A DNA stretch of 64,000 bases. Source: Pezizomycotina sp. ARF18 (taxonomy: Eukaryota; Ascomycota). The stretch lies in NCBI GenBank assembly GCA_002224055.1, contig AZLU01000010.1, positions 227,457-291,456 of the forward strand. Direction: 5' to 3'. The notes beneath the pieces were generated by a model. That model worked only from the letters and a program-made list of their open reading frames with translations, was not told the DNA's origin and searched no databases. A program made the position numbers and the translations under genes. Every line of letters begins with the position of its first letter. The stretch's first letter is position 1. This document shows positions 1-12,630 of the stretch, piece by piece.

Positions 1-2466
1 GATCGTGCATGAGACATTCCGAGAGTATATCTGTGATGAAGCCGCATCTGGGAAGATGTTTGTGAGTGAGTGGATGGCGCATGGTAGGATTGTCCTGGGC
101 TTACTAAGGTGTTTGAAGACGTACGCGAGGGGGAGGAACGCCCAAAGGCCTTGCTGGATTACGCAACTGAGAGATGGACGCAACATTTCAACGCGTTTTT
201 GAAAGGTTATGAAAAGCAACTTGGTGGTGGGGTGAAAATGGACGAGACCAGGGAAGTTGCCACAAATCCAACGGGAAATATAAATGAAATTTTCAAAGAA
301 TCGACGGAGGCCCTCTACGCTTTCTTCGCCAACCCGCCAGTTCTCCAATTCTGGATGCGCCAGCTGGCCTTCCTCAAGGACGAGATTTGGTTAGGTTCGG
401 GAGATTGTAACCGAATTCTAATTCGTCTCCACGATGGCGTCTTGGGGCTACTCAACTCACAAGCCCTCTCAAACATTCTCGATACCCTATCCTGCGACTT
501 AAAGTCCTGGCGTGCAACTTGCACTGCTCCTTCCTCGCTCTACCTGGCGGATACTCTGTCCCGCAACTTTATCTCCGTCTGGCTAAACACGAATTGGGCG
601 TCTAAGCACCGCGCGCTCGGCGCTGTCGCACACGCGTTCACCTTCAGGCGTGCCATGCAGCTTATCGAGCCCCACGAGCGCGTGGACCCGGAGACGTGGC
701 GGAAGGAGAATATAGGCAACCCAAGGTCGGTTTTCGGAAATGTCACGCTCGAAGAGGCCTCCCGCCCGGGGCGACGTGGTTATTTACCGGAAACATCTGG
801 CTGCAACTGAAGTTCACGCGAGCGCAGCTTGAGGAGCTAACGGGGTGTGCCGAAGGGGAGGTAAACCAGAGCATATACGGTGTCCAAGCTGGCAATTTTG
901 CTTTTGCGGAGGCCGCCATCAAAGATGCGGGGTGCGTGAAAAGCTTCAAACGTGCGATAGAAGAGTTCCCGGAACGCAGTGACTTGCACGAGGGCTTGGG
1001 ATGGTATTACGAAATCGTCGCTGACGATAAGGAGAACGCCGTGCTTGCGTATGCCGAAGCAATGAAGCATGACATTGCGAAACCCCCAAATGCGCGAGGC
1101 AATATTATTGCCTGTCAGCGGAGTTGCAGCAGGAGAAGGGAGAATATGATAACGCAGTAGCGACGTTGGTAAAAGGGGCGGAGATATCCGGGGCAAGGAT
1201 ACCTACGTCTACTGGAATAGGGCAAAAGATGTGTTGGAAAAGAAGCAAAGAGGTGGGGATTGGGAGGGAATCAAGGCGCTTTACCGCCGAGCGATCGCAT
1301 CGGATCCACGAAATTCCAAGACCTATTGGCGAGCCTTGGCAAAGGCTCACAGAGAGACGCTTGACTGGGAAGGCGAAATGAATGTGCTTCTCGAAGCTTC
1401 AGCAAAGGATAAAGAAGGGCAAAAGGACTATGGCAAGGAGCTTCGCTCATTGGCAAGGGATCTTTTAGACGAAGATCTGTGGAATCACGCGCAGACTGTG
1501 CTGAAGGCTGGCATTCAAGCACATCCGGAGCAAGCTGGACTCTACAAAGAGGTCCTGGGCCAACTTTTCCTTGCGACTCGGCAGTGGTCCGATGCCATAT
1601 CCATCTTGGAAAGTGAATTGCTTGATGACACCAGCCACCGTATTAAGTCTTATATTTACAGCGACCTTTGCAAAGCATACCTGGGGGCCGGGGCTGTCGA
1701 CAAGCTAATCGAGGCGAAAAGACTAGCTGAAGGCAGCAGGTATGACCCGAACGAGCCATCTTTCGACATTGCACGCGCATATATAGCGATCGGAGACTAC
1801 CGTAATGCGCTGAAGTCCTTAAGAGGGTATATGGCATGGAAGGCTCGCCGGGCCGGGGACGACGACATGCGGGAGTGGGAAGAGCGCAAGCCAGATCTCG
1901 CAGCGGAGCGAAAGATGGAGGTTTACACGACATTAGCTCTGTGCCATGAGCGACTAGGAAATGAGGAGGAGGCCTCAACAGCTTTTCAAATTGCGGTGGA
2001 TGCTTACGCGCCCTTTGCGACGAAGGAGATCGAAAAGGCAAGAGCGAGAAGGTCCGGTCGAAATGAGATGATACACCGCTGCGACGCGCGGTCCTTGAGA
2101 GACTACGCGGAGGTGTGCGAAAAGGTGGGCACGCTGCGGGAAGCGAAGGAAGCGTACGGATATGCCAGTTACATCTTCGAAAGGACCACATTTGTAGGAG
2201 ACGAGAACGACGAGGTATACGGGTCCGAGCACGAGGAGGTGGTCGAAGCTCTCCAGCGTGTCACTGTGGCTACGGATGAAGCGGCAGCGACGGGCGCACC
2301 AGTCAGAACGACCATGCCGGATATAATGGACCGAGTCGGCAGTATCAGGCTCGAGCGCAAGATCGCATTTACAGTGCGGGTTAACGCGTACAGCGAACAT
2401 GGCTGGGAGCCGCCTAGATACAGGGGTGAACTTTCGAAGAAGTTGTTAGGTCCTGAAGTTTGTTAA
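1..2466 (+). CDS. NLR-type (NACHT/STAND) protein, C-terminal part with TPR-like repeats; 5' end outside window
   Basis: Fungal NLRs are intracellular NTPase switches linked to non-self recognition and programmed cell death. The first ~65 codons (HETFREYICDE..., then GRIVLGLLRCLK) resemble the winged-helix end of fungal NACHT/STAND modules, and ALLDYATERWTQHF matches the segment that usually follows. From about 900 on, the protein is a helical-repeat solenoid with TPR-like units, such as DWEGIKALYRRAIASDPRN (near 1258) and a unit around 1480-1600 with HAQTVLKAG and WSDAISILES. The last 411 codons (1231-2466) are one open frame. Upstream, the sequence switches frame around 110-125, 760-770, 1110-1130 and 1210-1235. 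The overlaps are too tight for introns, so these are single-base indels: sequencing error or decay. The nucleotide-binding domain lies left of position 1. NLR assignment is fairly sure; the TPR label is less sure. Confidence 0.7.
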
Positions 2467-5400
2467 AACAGTAAGAGAATCGCTCCGTGAAACTCCGAGA
2501 GGTATGAAAGGATTTCTAATATTGTAAACAGCCTACGAAAATTTCCAAATTGTTATCTGGACATCTTTACGTCATAATTATTCGGAATGTATTGAGGTAA
2601 TTTCGAGCGTTTCTTGATGAACCGTGGCGGGAAACCTTCACGGGTCTACAGCCGTGATTTCTTTGGAGGAGTGCTGCTTATATACTGTTGGGGAAACCCC
2701 CAGACCTGCTAGAATGAGCTGGGAGTGGTAAGAGTGGAGAGAATGGAGAGGAGACTATGACACGCTCTGCACTTCTACATCACGTGAGAGCACGCTACTA
2801 TATTATATAGCATTTGCGCAGATTAGCTAGATTTCCAACTTAGAGAAAACATCATCCTTTGCAATTTAATGATTCTGACCAACATATACCTTCTCTACGT
2901 CTAGCTGTAAGTCACAACGACCAAGGCAGGAGTACCTCGCGTTACGGAAATATATTTTCAACGAATCGGGGGCTACTAGTGCACTTTTATAAGTGGTGGG
3001 TTCTTCGCGCACAAACTTCGGAAATCGTAGGAGAAATACTGCTTCGAGGACTTCTTTTATGCGGCGCATCTCTTCCTCACAGGCCCTGCTGAGAGACTGT
3101 AATGTGTAGTTTAGCGTATGCCGCTGGGAGAACGACGTTTAGATTTCTGTAATATTCCAACATAGTTTTATGAGCTAGCCCCAGCCGTTAGTTTTTCACT
3201 GTTCGTTGCGCGTCAGATGGTATCCGCAGGAAACTTTTCTGTGGTTGCCATTATATTACTGTAGGCTTCGCATCAGACCTGCTTTCGCGTCGAGGAGACG
3301 TTTTTCGAGTTTTTTGAACTATGAAAAAGGTAGTATCCTGCACGTCTCAATGGTCGCCACTGGCTTCTCGTGGCTTTTTTGAGTTAGATATAACAGAAAA
3401 CAGCAACTCCTGGAGCATAGAGAGACGTTTGATAATTAAGTCAAATGTGTTCATTAGATCTCGTCTATGACGACTGCAGATCCTGGTTTGGGTTATACGG
3501 CGACATCAACTTGTAGGTGTTGCGATATTGCTTTATTTTCCGGCTCGCTTCGTTCCGTTATCTTACAGTCAAAAAGTAAAGGTTGTTTGGCTTCGATTGT
3601 CTCCCATATTTTCTCGTTCTACGGATTCTAGTGCCGCGAGAGTATGACTTTGTCCCATTCTGTCTTTTTCTTCACTTCTTCCTCCCACCACGACTCTTTT
3701 TCGTTTACTGATACTGACGCGCCAGGTTTCCCCTTCTTTTTTTTTTTTCTTTTATGCCGTCCACAAGAAGGTCCGTCTAAGTAGCTTTATCGCTTTTGGA
3801 TTCGTCTAGCTGGTAGAGAAAGCATTTTACAACAAGGTCTTCTAAGCTGTACATTTTGTCAGTCTTCCCCAAGTTATCCTTTTCTCCATTTGCGGAAGCG
3901 AAGCTTTGCGGGTATATGGGAGAAGTGCTTCGAGTGCTTGGTACTGCCTAATATTTTCCCTTCAAGCCTTTTTTACGGCGCGAGCTATAATAGCCGCAGT
4001 AGTCTCCAATAAGCTGTTCTAACGGAAATCATATTCGAAGGCTTGCGGACCGGCGCTGGTGTACATTCGACATCGTATGTAAGCCTCTAAACTTGACCCG
4101 ATTGAAGGCTGACAAAGCTTGTTTTAGGGGTTTCATAGGTTCTTTATTCTGCTCACGTTCCATGCTAGCGGAATAGTTAAGCTATCACATGTGAATATCT
4201 GAGTCGATGTGTTTCGATAGTACAGGTTTACATATTCATCATATGGAACCAGATTTTGGCTGGAGGTCGCTTCGATTGTTAGGTCTTCTTTCACGTAGGT
4301 TTATCTCTCTGTAATGCCATCTTCTACGTTTTGGGTGACTATAGCAGGGTTACCGGTAGCTTCAACCCATTCTTCGGGTTTCTGTCGCTCGTGCTCTGCT
4401 CGTATTTGTGTTTGCTACTTCTGTTATCAATTCGCATGCTCAGCTTGACGCCGACATACCGGCTGTAGGAACAATCTTTGAATTCGGAGATAGTCTGTAA
4501 CCGAAAAGGTCTTCGGCAGTCTATTCAGACAAATGACTGCTGAAGTTCTTAATTTTAAGATAGGGATTGCGCGGCTATAAAGCGGCGATAGCAGAATTCC
4601 TCCGGTTATTGTTTGGCTTCGATTACTGCCTTGCCATCGCTTTTACTAGAAGTTTCTAATTTCTTCGTATAGGCCTCACCAGGGTGGGTACATGTTCGGA
4701 ATTAGATCTCTAGGCTCGTGGAGAGGCAGAACCTGCCGGCTTTCCTGTTTCTTTTCTTTCCTGTTTGTTTTTCGAGGGGGAGGAGGCGGCGGGATGTGCG
4801 TGTGGTGCCTGTTCAACTTTCTATAATTACTCGGTGTTGGAGTAGTTGCCTTTCAGACTTTTCTACTGTATGCAAGTGTTGGGGCGCCAAAGCCTTTCTT
4901 TACCGAAGTGTCCAAGCGGAAATACTTAATATGCGACGCTATCGAGCAGCGGCTAGCCTAATTTCTACGATGTATCAAGGATATAGATTGCGAGTGTAAA
5001 ATTGAACGAAAGAGAAACGGATTTGCTGGACTTTATACACGAGGGTTTTTCATGGCAGGCTAATTAGACTGTATCACATGTTCTTTTATGATCGATACGA
5101 TCCAAGAATACATTTTTTGGGTGACTACAAAATTTAAGACGGTTTCGCGAAGTGACCTCCGCATGTTTGTCGCAGCTAGCCCTTTTGTCTATTTCGCGTG
5201 TTCTGAGCCGATTCACCACCGATTTTATAAGCAGTTTTTTTGGCGTCGCGAGTTTATCGTTCTATCGGGATCGGGTGGTTGACGATGATGCGTGCTACTC
5301 TCGTGTTCACATTCAATTTGCCTATTATCGTATAAACTTGTGGATGGCGTCGTTGTGGTGGCTAGGAAAAACGTTTGGAACCGGAGGCAGTATGAGATTT

Positions 5401-8400
5401 CCAGAACGATGCCGTGGCTGTTGCTCGCTGCTGAAGTCTTACCCTTATAATTTGCCATGGTGAGGTTGTCAGTATACATGGAAAGCTTTTACCGTAAAAG
5501 TTGATTTAGCCACTGTAGATTTCAAAATCCGTTCTATCCTAATTCTTGAAGCTCGATATTAACTATCATTTGGCTGTTTAAGGCGTATTCTTGTCATTTC
5601 GGATTCCCTCGTTGCTGCGTTTGAAGCGCCTCGACTACGAGCGACTTTCAGAATGTAGAATTAAGGAGTAGTAACGCGAATGAACGTCGAGCCTCTCTCA
5701 CTGGCCGTTGGTTAGATATGCAATGCGCGGCACTTTCCCTGGAAGCGTAAAAGGCGTTGTCTGATTATTCGTTACATTGTGCGTGAAATCTCGTTTCAAG
5801 CTGTGCGACAAAAATCGGGCAACCGTAGTTCCACGTTCAGCTTATTGTACGCGTTTAACCAAACTATTTAGTTATTATTATTCTGCTATATTCTTTTTTA
5901 CCTCGACTTTTCAATTTACATTCTCAACGGAGAGTTCATTTAAGCCCTGTATATCCTCCTTCGCCGCTAGTACTCTTCGCGCTGCATTTCCATGCGGACC
6001 TATAACGTTATCCGGGTCCTCGATCATGCAAGATTCACACACCGCACTGTAGCTGTTCTCCTCGATATTCACCTTTAAACTTTTTTCCCTTCTTCTTATC
6101 TTTCAAAGCCTTTGATCGTATTAAGCGAGCTCCTTGTTTTCCTGACCTAGCGGGAGCTTTTAATAGTGACCAAAATAAATTCCGCTTCTAAGCAGTGCGA
6201 GTGTGATTGTGCTCCATGGCGCTCATACGAATTTCCGTAGATAGAGCCATTCGTTGAAGCTTTATGTTATGACCTATTTAGTTCTTTAGTTCTTTCTACG
6301 TTGTATACGCTATTCACTCTTGGTGTCTGGATAGTGATGACATTTCGATTCCGCCACGGAAGCATCAGATCGCTTGTAAAGAACGCCCCAGCTTTCGGTA
6401 GATTATGGTCTCTTTTCGAGATAACCGTTTTCATTATTGTGGAGATCTCGAGAAAGTCTCATGCGTCATTGCGTTTACATATTTGGTGTTGCGTTTTTTT
6501 TTTTTTTTTTAACTGCCTATGACGTAGCTCAGGCTTTTGCTGCAAGGGGAGTGTATTATAAGTGGTAAATATGCGAAGTATTGATTTTACTCTTTATACG
6601 AACGGGGTGAAACTCGTACCAAGCAGTCTTTATCGAAGTAGGCCTCGTAGTTAGAGAGGAGTCTCAATGGAGACAGTGCTTCGTCAAAATAGTCCAACGT
6701 TACTGTATCTTTTAGCGACTCCAGCTTTCTTTTGCAGCCTGTAGATCTCATCTACTCTCAAACTTGGGCGTAAATTTACGTGCTGCGCAGGATTGCTTTG
6801 AATAGGTGTTATCCAGAACGGCAATTATAACTACACTTCGCTAACGAACGTCTCGATCTGGGTTTTTATCGAAGATCAAGACGAGAACCGTTAAACACTA
6901 CACGCTTATAGGTGGATTTCATTTCGGGACGTGTTGCGGTTTTGAACATTCGGATAGATACGCCTGAAGCGTCCTGTTACTGGTTATGAATGTTTTGGCC
7001 GTTCTTTTGGTTGCAATAATTTACGTATAAATCATCTCCGGAACTATCCTTGACGCTCGATACAATTACCTATGGAAGTTGTCCTTGATTACCTCCTTGA
7101 TGGGGGCTTCTGCTTGTCGTGCTCACTGAGGCCGAAGATTATACGACGGGAGAAGGCCAGCTCAACTGATTGTAGTACCAGTCTCCCCAGCTGCATATAA
7201 TCCGTATGCATTTGACTGATGGGATGATAGATGCAAGGTTAAATACGGTCTACGCATAATTCTCCTCGAAGACGTGAGAGAACCTATGGTAACCGTCGAT
7301 ACGGCGTACATGAAGTTCATTTATAAACGGACGAACTGCAGCTAGTTCTCTCGCTCACGAGGTCCAGTATGACATTGCGATTCTACTTGGTTTATCATTC
7401 ACGTTGTTGATTTTCTATAAATTAGTGTGGTCGCGCCGCATCGCTCGCTGCTATAGTGCGTACCTGCGACGAGAATATTATCAAACGTAACAAAGGTACT
7501 GTAAATCTAGGCTGAATCCAGCTTTTGAGGCCTTTTTGATCGCATTTGGTGATCGCAGATAAACGATTTTTCGGTGCCGTGCTAGGGTGTTGATTTCTCT
7601 CCGCTTTATCAAGCGAGGATTAGAATATTCGTATTTTATCTTTTCTAGCCTGGCATTATCATCTCAGTTTCACCCTAGCCAATCTAATTGACACCTGTGA
7701 GCGTATGCTTCTTCAGTCCTTCTTAGACGTCTACCCATACATACGATCAGCTTTCTCGGTACCATCTCTGCGATGTCGAGACATGTAGAGCGTGGCCGAT
7801 ATTTTTAGGTTTTTTAACATGCGGAATACTATAGAGGGGCCGCGATTGCGCATACGGTATGTAAACAAATCTACAAGACAGAGTACTGCCACGGTGTGCA
7901 CTGTCCAAAAAGCAGTAGTCTTCAAACCATTCGAAATGCAAGGATTCCTTTGGTTTCCAAGTGGATGTAGGCTTATTTCAATCAGACTACAAGATTATAA
8001 GAAGTTCCGGCATGCAGAAGACATTAGTGTAGTTGATACTTTCTCTGGTAACTTTGATTGTCTCCGTTTCCTATGCGGTGGTCGTATTCTTAGACGTCAG
8101 TCATTTAGAATTTTATCGTATAACCGTTCTTCTTTGTAGACCTGAGTATATGTCTACTGTCCGTAGGTCTTTAGAAGTCTAGCTTAAGGATCTTTAGGTG
8201 ATATTGTAGCTTTTTTGTCCGTCAGCAGACGTTTCTTCTTGAGATTTTGATAGCTATAGCGTTTTTACGCAGCCATTTCCTTCTAAGTCTGGTTCCCCTA
8301 TGGGTTATCCGGAATGTCTTCAGGCAGTAGGTAGCAAACAGAAAGCTAATATGCTGTAATGGTAGAACGGAGATAAGTAGAAGGTTCGATAGTCAAGGAG

Positions 8401-9193
8401 TTGAAAGGATACAATATAACAAAAATGAAGCCTAGCGAATGGCGTAACACCCGGTTTGTGTTATAAATTATAGAAGCTCGCTTCTTACGGTTGCTCCGCA
8501 GCCTAGTTGGCTTCAATGAGAGACCAGCGCTCAGGCCATCGGTGAACCTACCGCGTGATCGGAGTAGATATATGTGCTACGGGTTAGGTATCCATAATGT
8601 TCATTCTGGTCTGAAGAGAGTACTAGTACAAAAATTGTGGATTATAAGTTATTTTGAGAAGCGTTTGTTGGTTTTGAGTTTTACTAAGTAGCTGCAAAAA
8701 AAAAAAAAAAAAAAAAAAAAAAACGACTGAGGGCCTCAAAGAATAATAAATCTTGAAAAAAGCGGAAAGCCTTGCCCCGCTTTAACACTGGTTCGCTGTT
8801 CTATTACACGTCATCAGCAGCCACAGCCTTGCAGACCACCAAAGAACGAAAAAAGGCTTCATTGCGGGTGTGGTTTGTATATACATCCGGCTTCTCCCCG
8901 CACGGAATCTAGAATTTTCGAGCAGTCCTATTCATAGCCTTGCCACTATCTGTTTCAGGAAGCGCCGAGGTGGAGAGATATCAGGGACAGGGCATATCGG
9001 TGCTTTTCTACGTTGTTCCACTGCCTGATTCCAGATCCTAAAAGACGCGTCGAACCGATGCCATAAAAATTGTAATTGAGTTACAGTTTTATAAGCCTTT
9101 ACAGAACTATACACAAAGGACATAAACTTCAACACATACAACAACCGTATCTACCTGTTTATGATCCCTTACGAAAACAAAGGAGCAGAAAAA
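2467..9193. other. Gene-free stretch
   Basis: About 6.7 kb in which I find no supportable gene on either strand. All open frames are short (about 60-115 codons), lack recognisable motifs and are interrupted at the rate expected by chance. Base composition is only mildly AT-rich, and I saw no tandem repeat, terminal inverted repeat or recognisable reverse transcriptase or transposase motif. It holds a 28-base A run at 8696-8723 and T runs near 3739 and 6487. It may be very old transposon-derived DNA, but nothing I can read proves it. Confidence 0.5.
8696..8723 (+). repeat. Poly(A) tract, 28 bases
   Basis: Uninterrupted run of 28 A. It lies 470 bases upstream of the MACPF-like gene. No target-site duplication or retroposed gene body was recognised next to it. 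Confidence 0.95.
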
Positions 9194-11618
9194 ATGGCTT
9201 TATTCGTTCCGTACAATGAGGCCATGCTGCTTGGCCAAGGCTTCGATTCTTTCCTCCAAAGCCCTCGCATCCACAACGCAGTAATATTTGGCGACCAAGA
9301 GCGCACTGCCACGAATAGAGCTGAAGATGAAAGCAAAAGCGTTCCCAAGAAGTTTCATTCAGCTATCGCGTTATCGAGAAGATATCAGATCTAGTCCGAG
9401 ATATGAGTATCAGTCCGGCTTTGTGCATTAAAGCGGAGTTATTCGGAAGTCTCATACTTCGCTTTTGATCAACGACGCGAGGCTCATGGACAGTGATTTG
9501 ACGGTTGTCATATCCGTCAAGGTACGTAGCCTCTCAAAACAATGAAGTAGGATCAGTACGTCCAGCTAACCTCTCCTTCTTTAGGTCGTAAATCGTATGT
9601 ACACGCTAGTATAACTTAAATATCCTTTTTTGTCGAAAGTTGGTTCTAAATTTACGGTTTATCTAATTTTGACCAGATGATGGAGAGAAAGAAACGGGGA
9701 AATATATGGTTCATTGTAAGTATCTCGTTGGCTTTTTAGACATCATGCTCGCATTATTACTCCAACGCGTGAAGTTTGATCTAATAAGAGGATTTGGTTT
9801 AGTCAGGCACCGAAATTTGAAAGCGAAAAACAGAAGTTAGACAGTCAACGATTCTTCGAACTATATGGCGACAGCTATGTTGCAGGGAAGTACATGCTAT
9901 CACCCGGCCGGGTTCGACCTGAGTCCAGTCATTTATCTTAGTTTCAATAAGTCAAGGTACGGCGAGGTTATAGTTTTAGCATAATCTTCGCAGCTAATAA
10001 TCTCGTTATAATAAATAGACTTCGTTGAAGGCGGCGAATTACACGGTATAGTCTCGATGAAAGTTGAAAATGGACAAAGGATATCGGAAGTTAAAGAAGC
10101 GTAAGTTAAAATCACGCAGCATGTAGAGGATAAGGACTTGGCTGACTGATACTCTGAGGCAGCATCACTCGCTATATTGACGCTTCCACAAATGTGGCAA
10201 ATAAGGCCGATTCCTTCCGAGCTGGGGAAACTCTCGGTGCTAATGGTTTGAATACTGTCTTGACGAGGGCCGAAACTATGGTTTCCGTGAACTGGTGCGG
10301 CGGGGGCTTGATAAAGCCTGGTAAGTGCCCAGACGTCCTTAGTACGCTTTTTCGTTTCGATTACTTCAAGGCAGAACCGTTTCTCATCAAGCTTTGGCTT
10401 AGATGGCGAGGAATGGTCCCTACAGTCACTCCTCGGCGCCGCATTATCGTTCCCGAGCCGAGTTGCTGGTTGCCCTACGCGAACGTGGGCGATTTTGAGA
10501 AAATATGACCATAAACGCAGCTTTACCGACTGGGCGGTCAAAAACTTCATAAAGGTTCCAAATTTCACCGGTTTTGAGGAGTCCACTTTTGATCTGCTCG
10601 ACTCTTTCATGGAATGGAAGAGCAATATCCGTAAGCTTGAAGCTGTGATCGCGGACCCATTGAAATTTAAGCGAGGTACAGGAGAGAAAGGGATCTATAC
10701 CGATATTGAATCGCTTATTCAGGCCAGGAAGGAATTTAGAGTGGAGATCGAGAAGTTGAAGGATGTTGTTGATGTTATGTAAGCAAATTTCCGTATTATT
10801 ACCTCAGCGGGTACTCAGTAACCTATTTCTACTAGTAACTCGAATCCATTTGAGAAACCTCTGATCGCAGACTTAGAGTCGCCCGAGGTTTGGGCCGCAC
10901 GACTGCCAGTTCTACGATCGGAGAACGATCTCCTAGGCCTGAGGCCGCCAAGCAGGACCCAGAGCTCCTATCCAGGCTTCTCAAAATTGTACCACCGGCG
11001 GATAAGCCCGCTCCGCCGCCCCCGCGACTATGCTTCCCTGAAGCGATAGCAGAAATGCTAGAACCCGAAAAGAATTTCGTAACCTCCGAGGAGAATATAA
11101 GAGATACGCCGCAGATTACAGATTCGACAGAGTTGTTCCACAGACTTTAATAGGTGGCGCCTCCTTCAATGATGTACTGGCTTGCGGGACAACACTGCAG
11201 TGGCCCAGCGCCGTTACCTTCTGCTTTTCGATGTGCAACGGTATAAGCTACGAGGTTCTCGGACGCGTAGTGGTGGAATATCCGAACAATTTCCCCCTGC
11301 GTTAGGACACGGATCGGGAATATTTTCAACGCTGAGAATTAGCTTGAAGCCAGGAGACAAGATCGTAAGACTGAGGATACAGCTAGGGGTCCGTTCAAAA
11401 ACGGACCAACCGGCGGCCAACAAATCAGGCGGGGTGTCATTTATTGAAGTCTTCACGGCAAATTCTGGCCCAAAGGACGCTGCAGGAGCGATTGGGAAGG
11501 AAGACCTGAAGAGAAGCGCTTGGGCGTTCTATCCCTTTGACGAAACTACCGGTCTCAAGGGCTTTTGGGACGGTCTGGAGGGATTGTTGACAAGATAGGC
11601 CCCATATGGGGTAAATAA
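9194..11618 (+). pseudogene. MACPF-like protein with jacalin-like C-terminal segment, multi-exon, probably broken
   Basis: Belongs to a fungal family annotated as MACPF-like (membrane-attack/perforin fold), proposed to be membrane-active; its role in fungi is not established. The start MALFVPYNEAMLLGQGFDSF at 9194 is typical of the family. Later family landmarks appear in order: DSDLTVVISVK (around 9490), QRFFELYGDSY (around 9850), VSVNWCGGGLIKP (around 10290), GCPTRTWAILRKYDHKRSF (around 10470), a helical segment to about 10780, then a beta-rich C-terminus ending IGPIWGK at 11618, as in jacalin-like modules. A clear intron (GTAAGT..TTAG) lies at 10321-10401, and further short introns are expected, for example with a donor near 9522 and another near 10780. 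The frame looks disturbed in a few places, so I treat it as a probable fossil of a pore-forming-type gene. Family call good; exon limits approximate. Confidence 0.65.
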
Positions 11619-11951
11619 TGCAGGAACAATCTGCGTCATCGCAATAATGACCTTGGAGAAAGAAATTGGAGAATATATTGATTGTCATTTCTCAAAACTT
11701 TTCAATCGTTTTTTTTTTTTTTTGGAAACCAGAGTATTTTCATTCATCCTATCAACGTTTCATTATTTACAGCAAACACTCTTACACGGTCTAAGCCCAG
11801 ACAGCTATACTTTGGGCTAAACGAAATAGCTATATGATTGACGTTGAAGGATATATGAGAAAATTTACTTCGTTCTGGGTTATTCTTAAAATATTATACA
11901 TCTGTCTTGATGTCCGCTTTGTTTCGTATATCCTGCTTGATACAGCAGCTG
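11619..11951. other. Short intergenic region
   Basis: Separates the MACPF-like gene from the convergent cysteine-rich remnant. It contains a T run near 11709-11722. Nothing else was recognised. Confidence 0.5.
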
Positions 11952-12630
11952 TTGCTACCCGCACCATAATGGGGATAAGGCACAAGTGCAGACGCAAGTT
12001 TTTTGTGACATAGAGAATGTCGCTTCGGACGGACAATTTTTATCGCCGATAGCCATTTTGTGAATAAATCTTACTACCCGCTTGACCTTTGTGTAGGGAA
12101 TATCCGTTTGCGTGGTGGGAACCGTCGTTATTTTCGCTACTACCGGTGTCGTCGTCAGAATTATGAGATCCCGCATTATTTCAATCATGATTTTCGCCTT
12201 TGTTATTATCGTTATGATTAGAATCGTCGAGCCGGAGTCGCCGCTAGAACCCGTGACGTTTGAACCAGAGTCCTAAACCAGAGTCACCCGAACCGGAATC
12301 GCCGGAATTTGAATCGTCAGAACCCGAATCACCAGAGTCAGAATCACTAGAGCCAGAATCTCTAGAACCTGTTTCATCGGAAGATGACGTAGCAATGTGC
12401 TGGTTTTCCACTCCCGCAGTGTATCCCGACTGGCACGCACACACGTTATTTGTCTCGTCCAATTCTTGGCCATCTACATCGCAAGTAGGAACAGCAACGC
12501 AGGCGCCATTAACTACCGTATATCCGCTATCACAGCCTCAAACGCCATCCTTGACCGAATCATTGGTATCAGAGCATTTGCATACGTTTTTCACGCTGTC
12601 GAGCACCTGACCGATGCCCCTATAGGGAAA
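11952..12630 (-). pseudogene. Cysteine-rich protein with Ser-Asp repeat linker, frame-disrupted
   Basis: Read on the minus strand, 12620-12400 encodes an EGF-like or VSP-like cysteine pattern: NVCKCSD, GCDSGYTVVNGACVAVPTC, then NNVCACQSGY. This runs into a low-complexity Ser/Asp/Gly linker (12375-12262) and an Asn/Asp/Ser-rich stretch (GSHNSDDDTGSSENNDGS, about 12150). A second short cysteine cluster follows (DKNCPSEATF...KTCVCTC, ending about 11952). The pieces lie in more than one frame, with in-frame stops in the first cysteine module (near 12562) and the linker. The composition suggests an extracellular or wall-exposed protein with a flexible phospho- or glyco-acceptor linker. No signal peptide was located. 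Unusual for this window; no specific family recognised. Confidence 0.5.
12262..12375 (-). repeat. Degenerate Ser-Asp coding repeat
   Basis: Imperfect units of 6-9 bases on the plus strand (gaatc, agagtc, ccggaa motifs) translate on the minus strand into alternating Ser, Asp and Gly. The period and bias make this coding low complexity rather than a neutral microsatellite. Confidence 0.6.

Noticed and set aside
5300-5400. Short plus-strand string reading like a reverse-transcriptase YxDD region
   Set aside because: The aspartates are not in the right positions in any single frame and no other element domain occurs nearby.
8340-8400. tRNA-like A-box and B-box fragments (taatggtagaacgg, ggttcgat)
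   Set aside because: The boxes are only about 30 bases apart, no cloverleaf can be drawn and the B box is imperfect.
9933-10625. 230-codon open frame on the minus strand
   Set aside because: It is the antisense shadow of MACPF-like exons, which carry family motifs on the plus strand, and it spans their intron. No motif on the minus strand.
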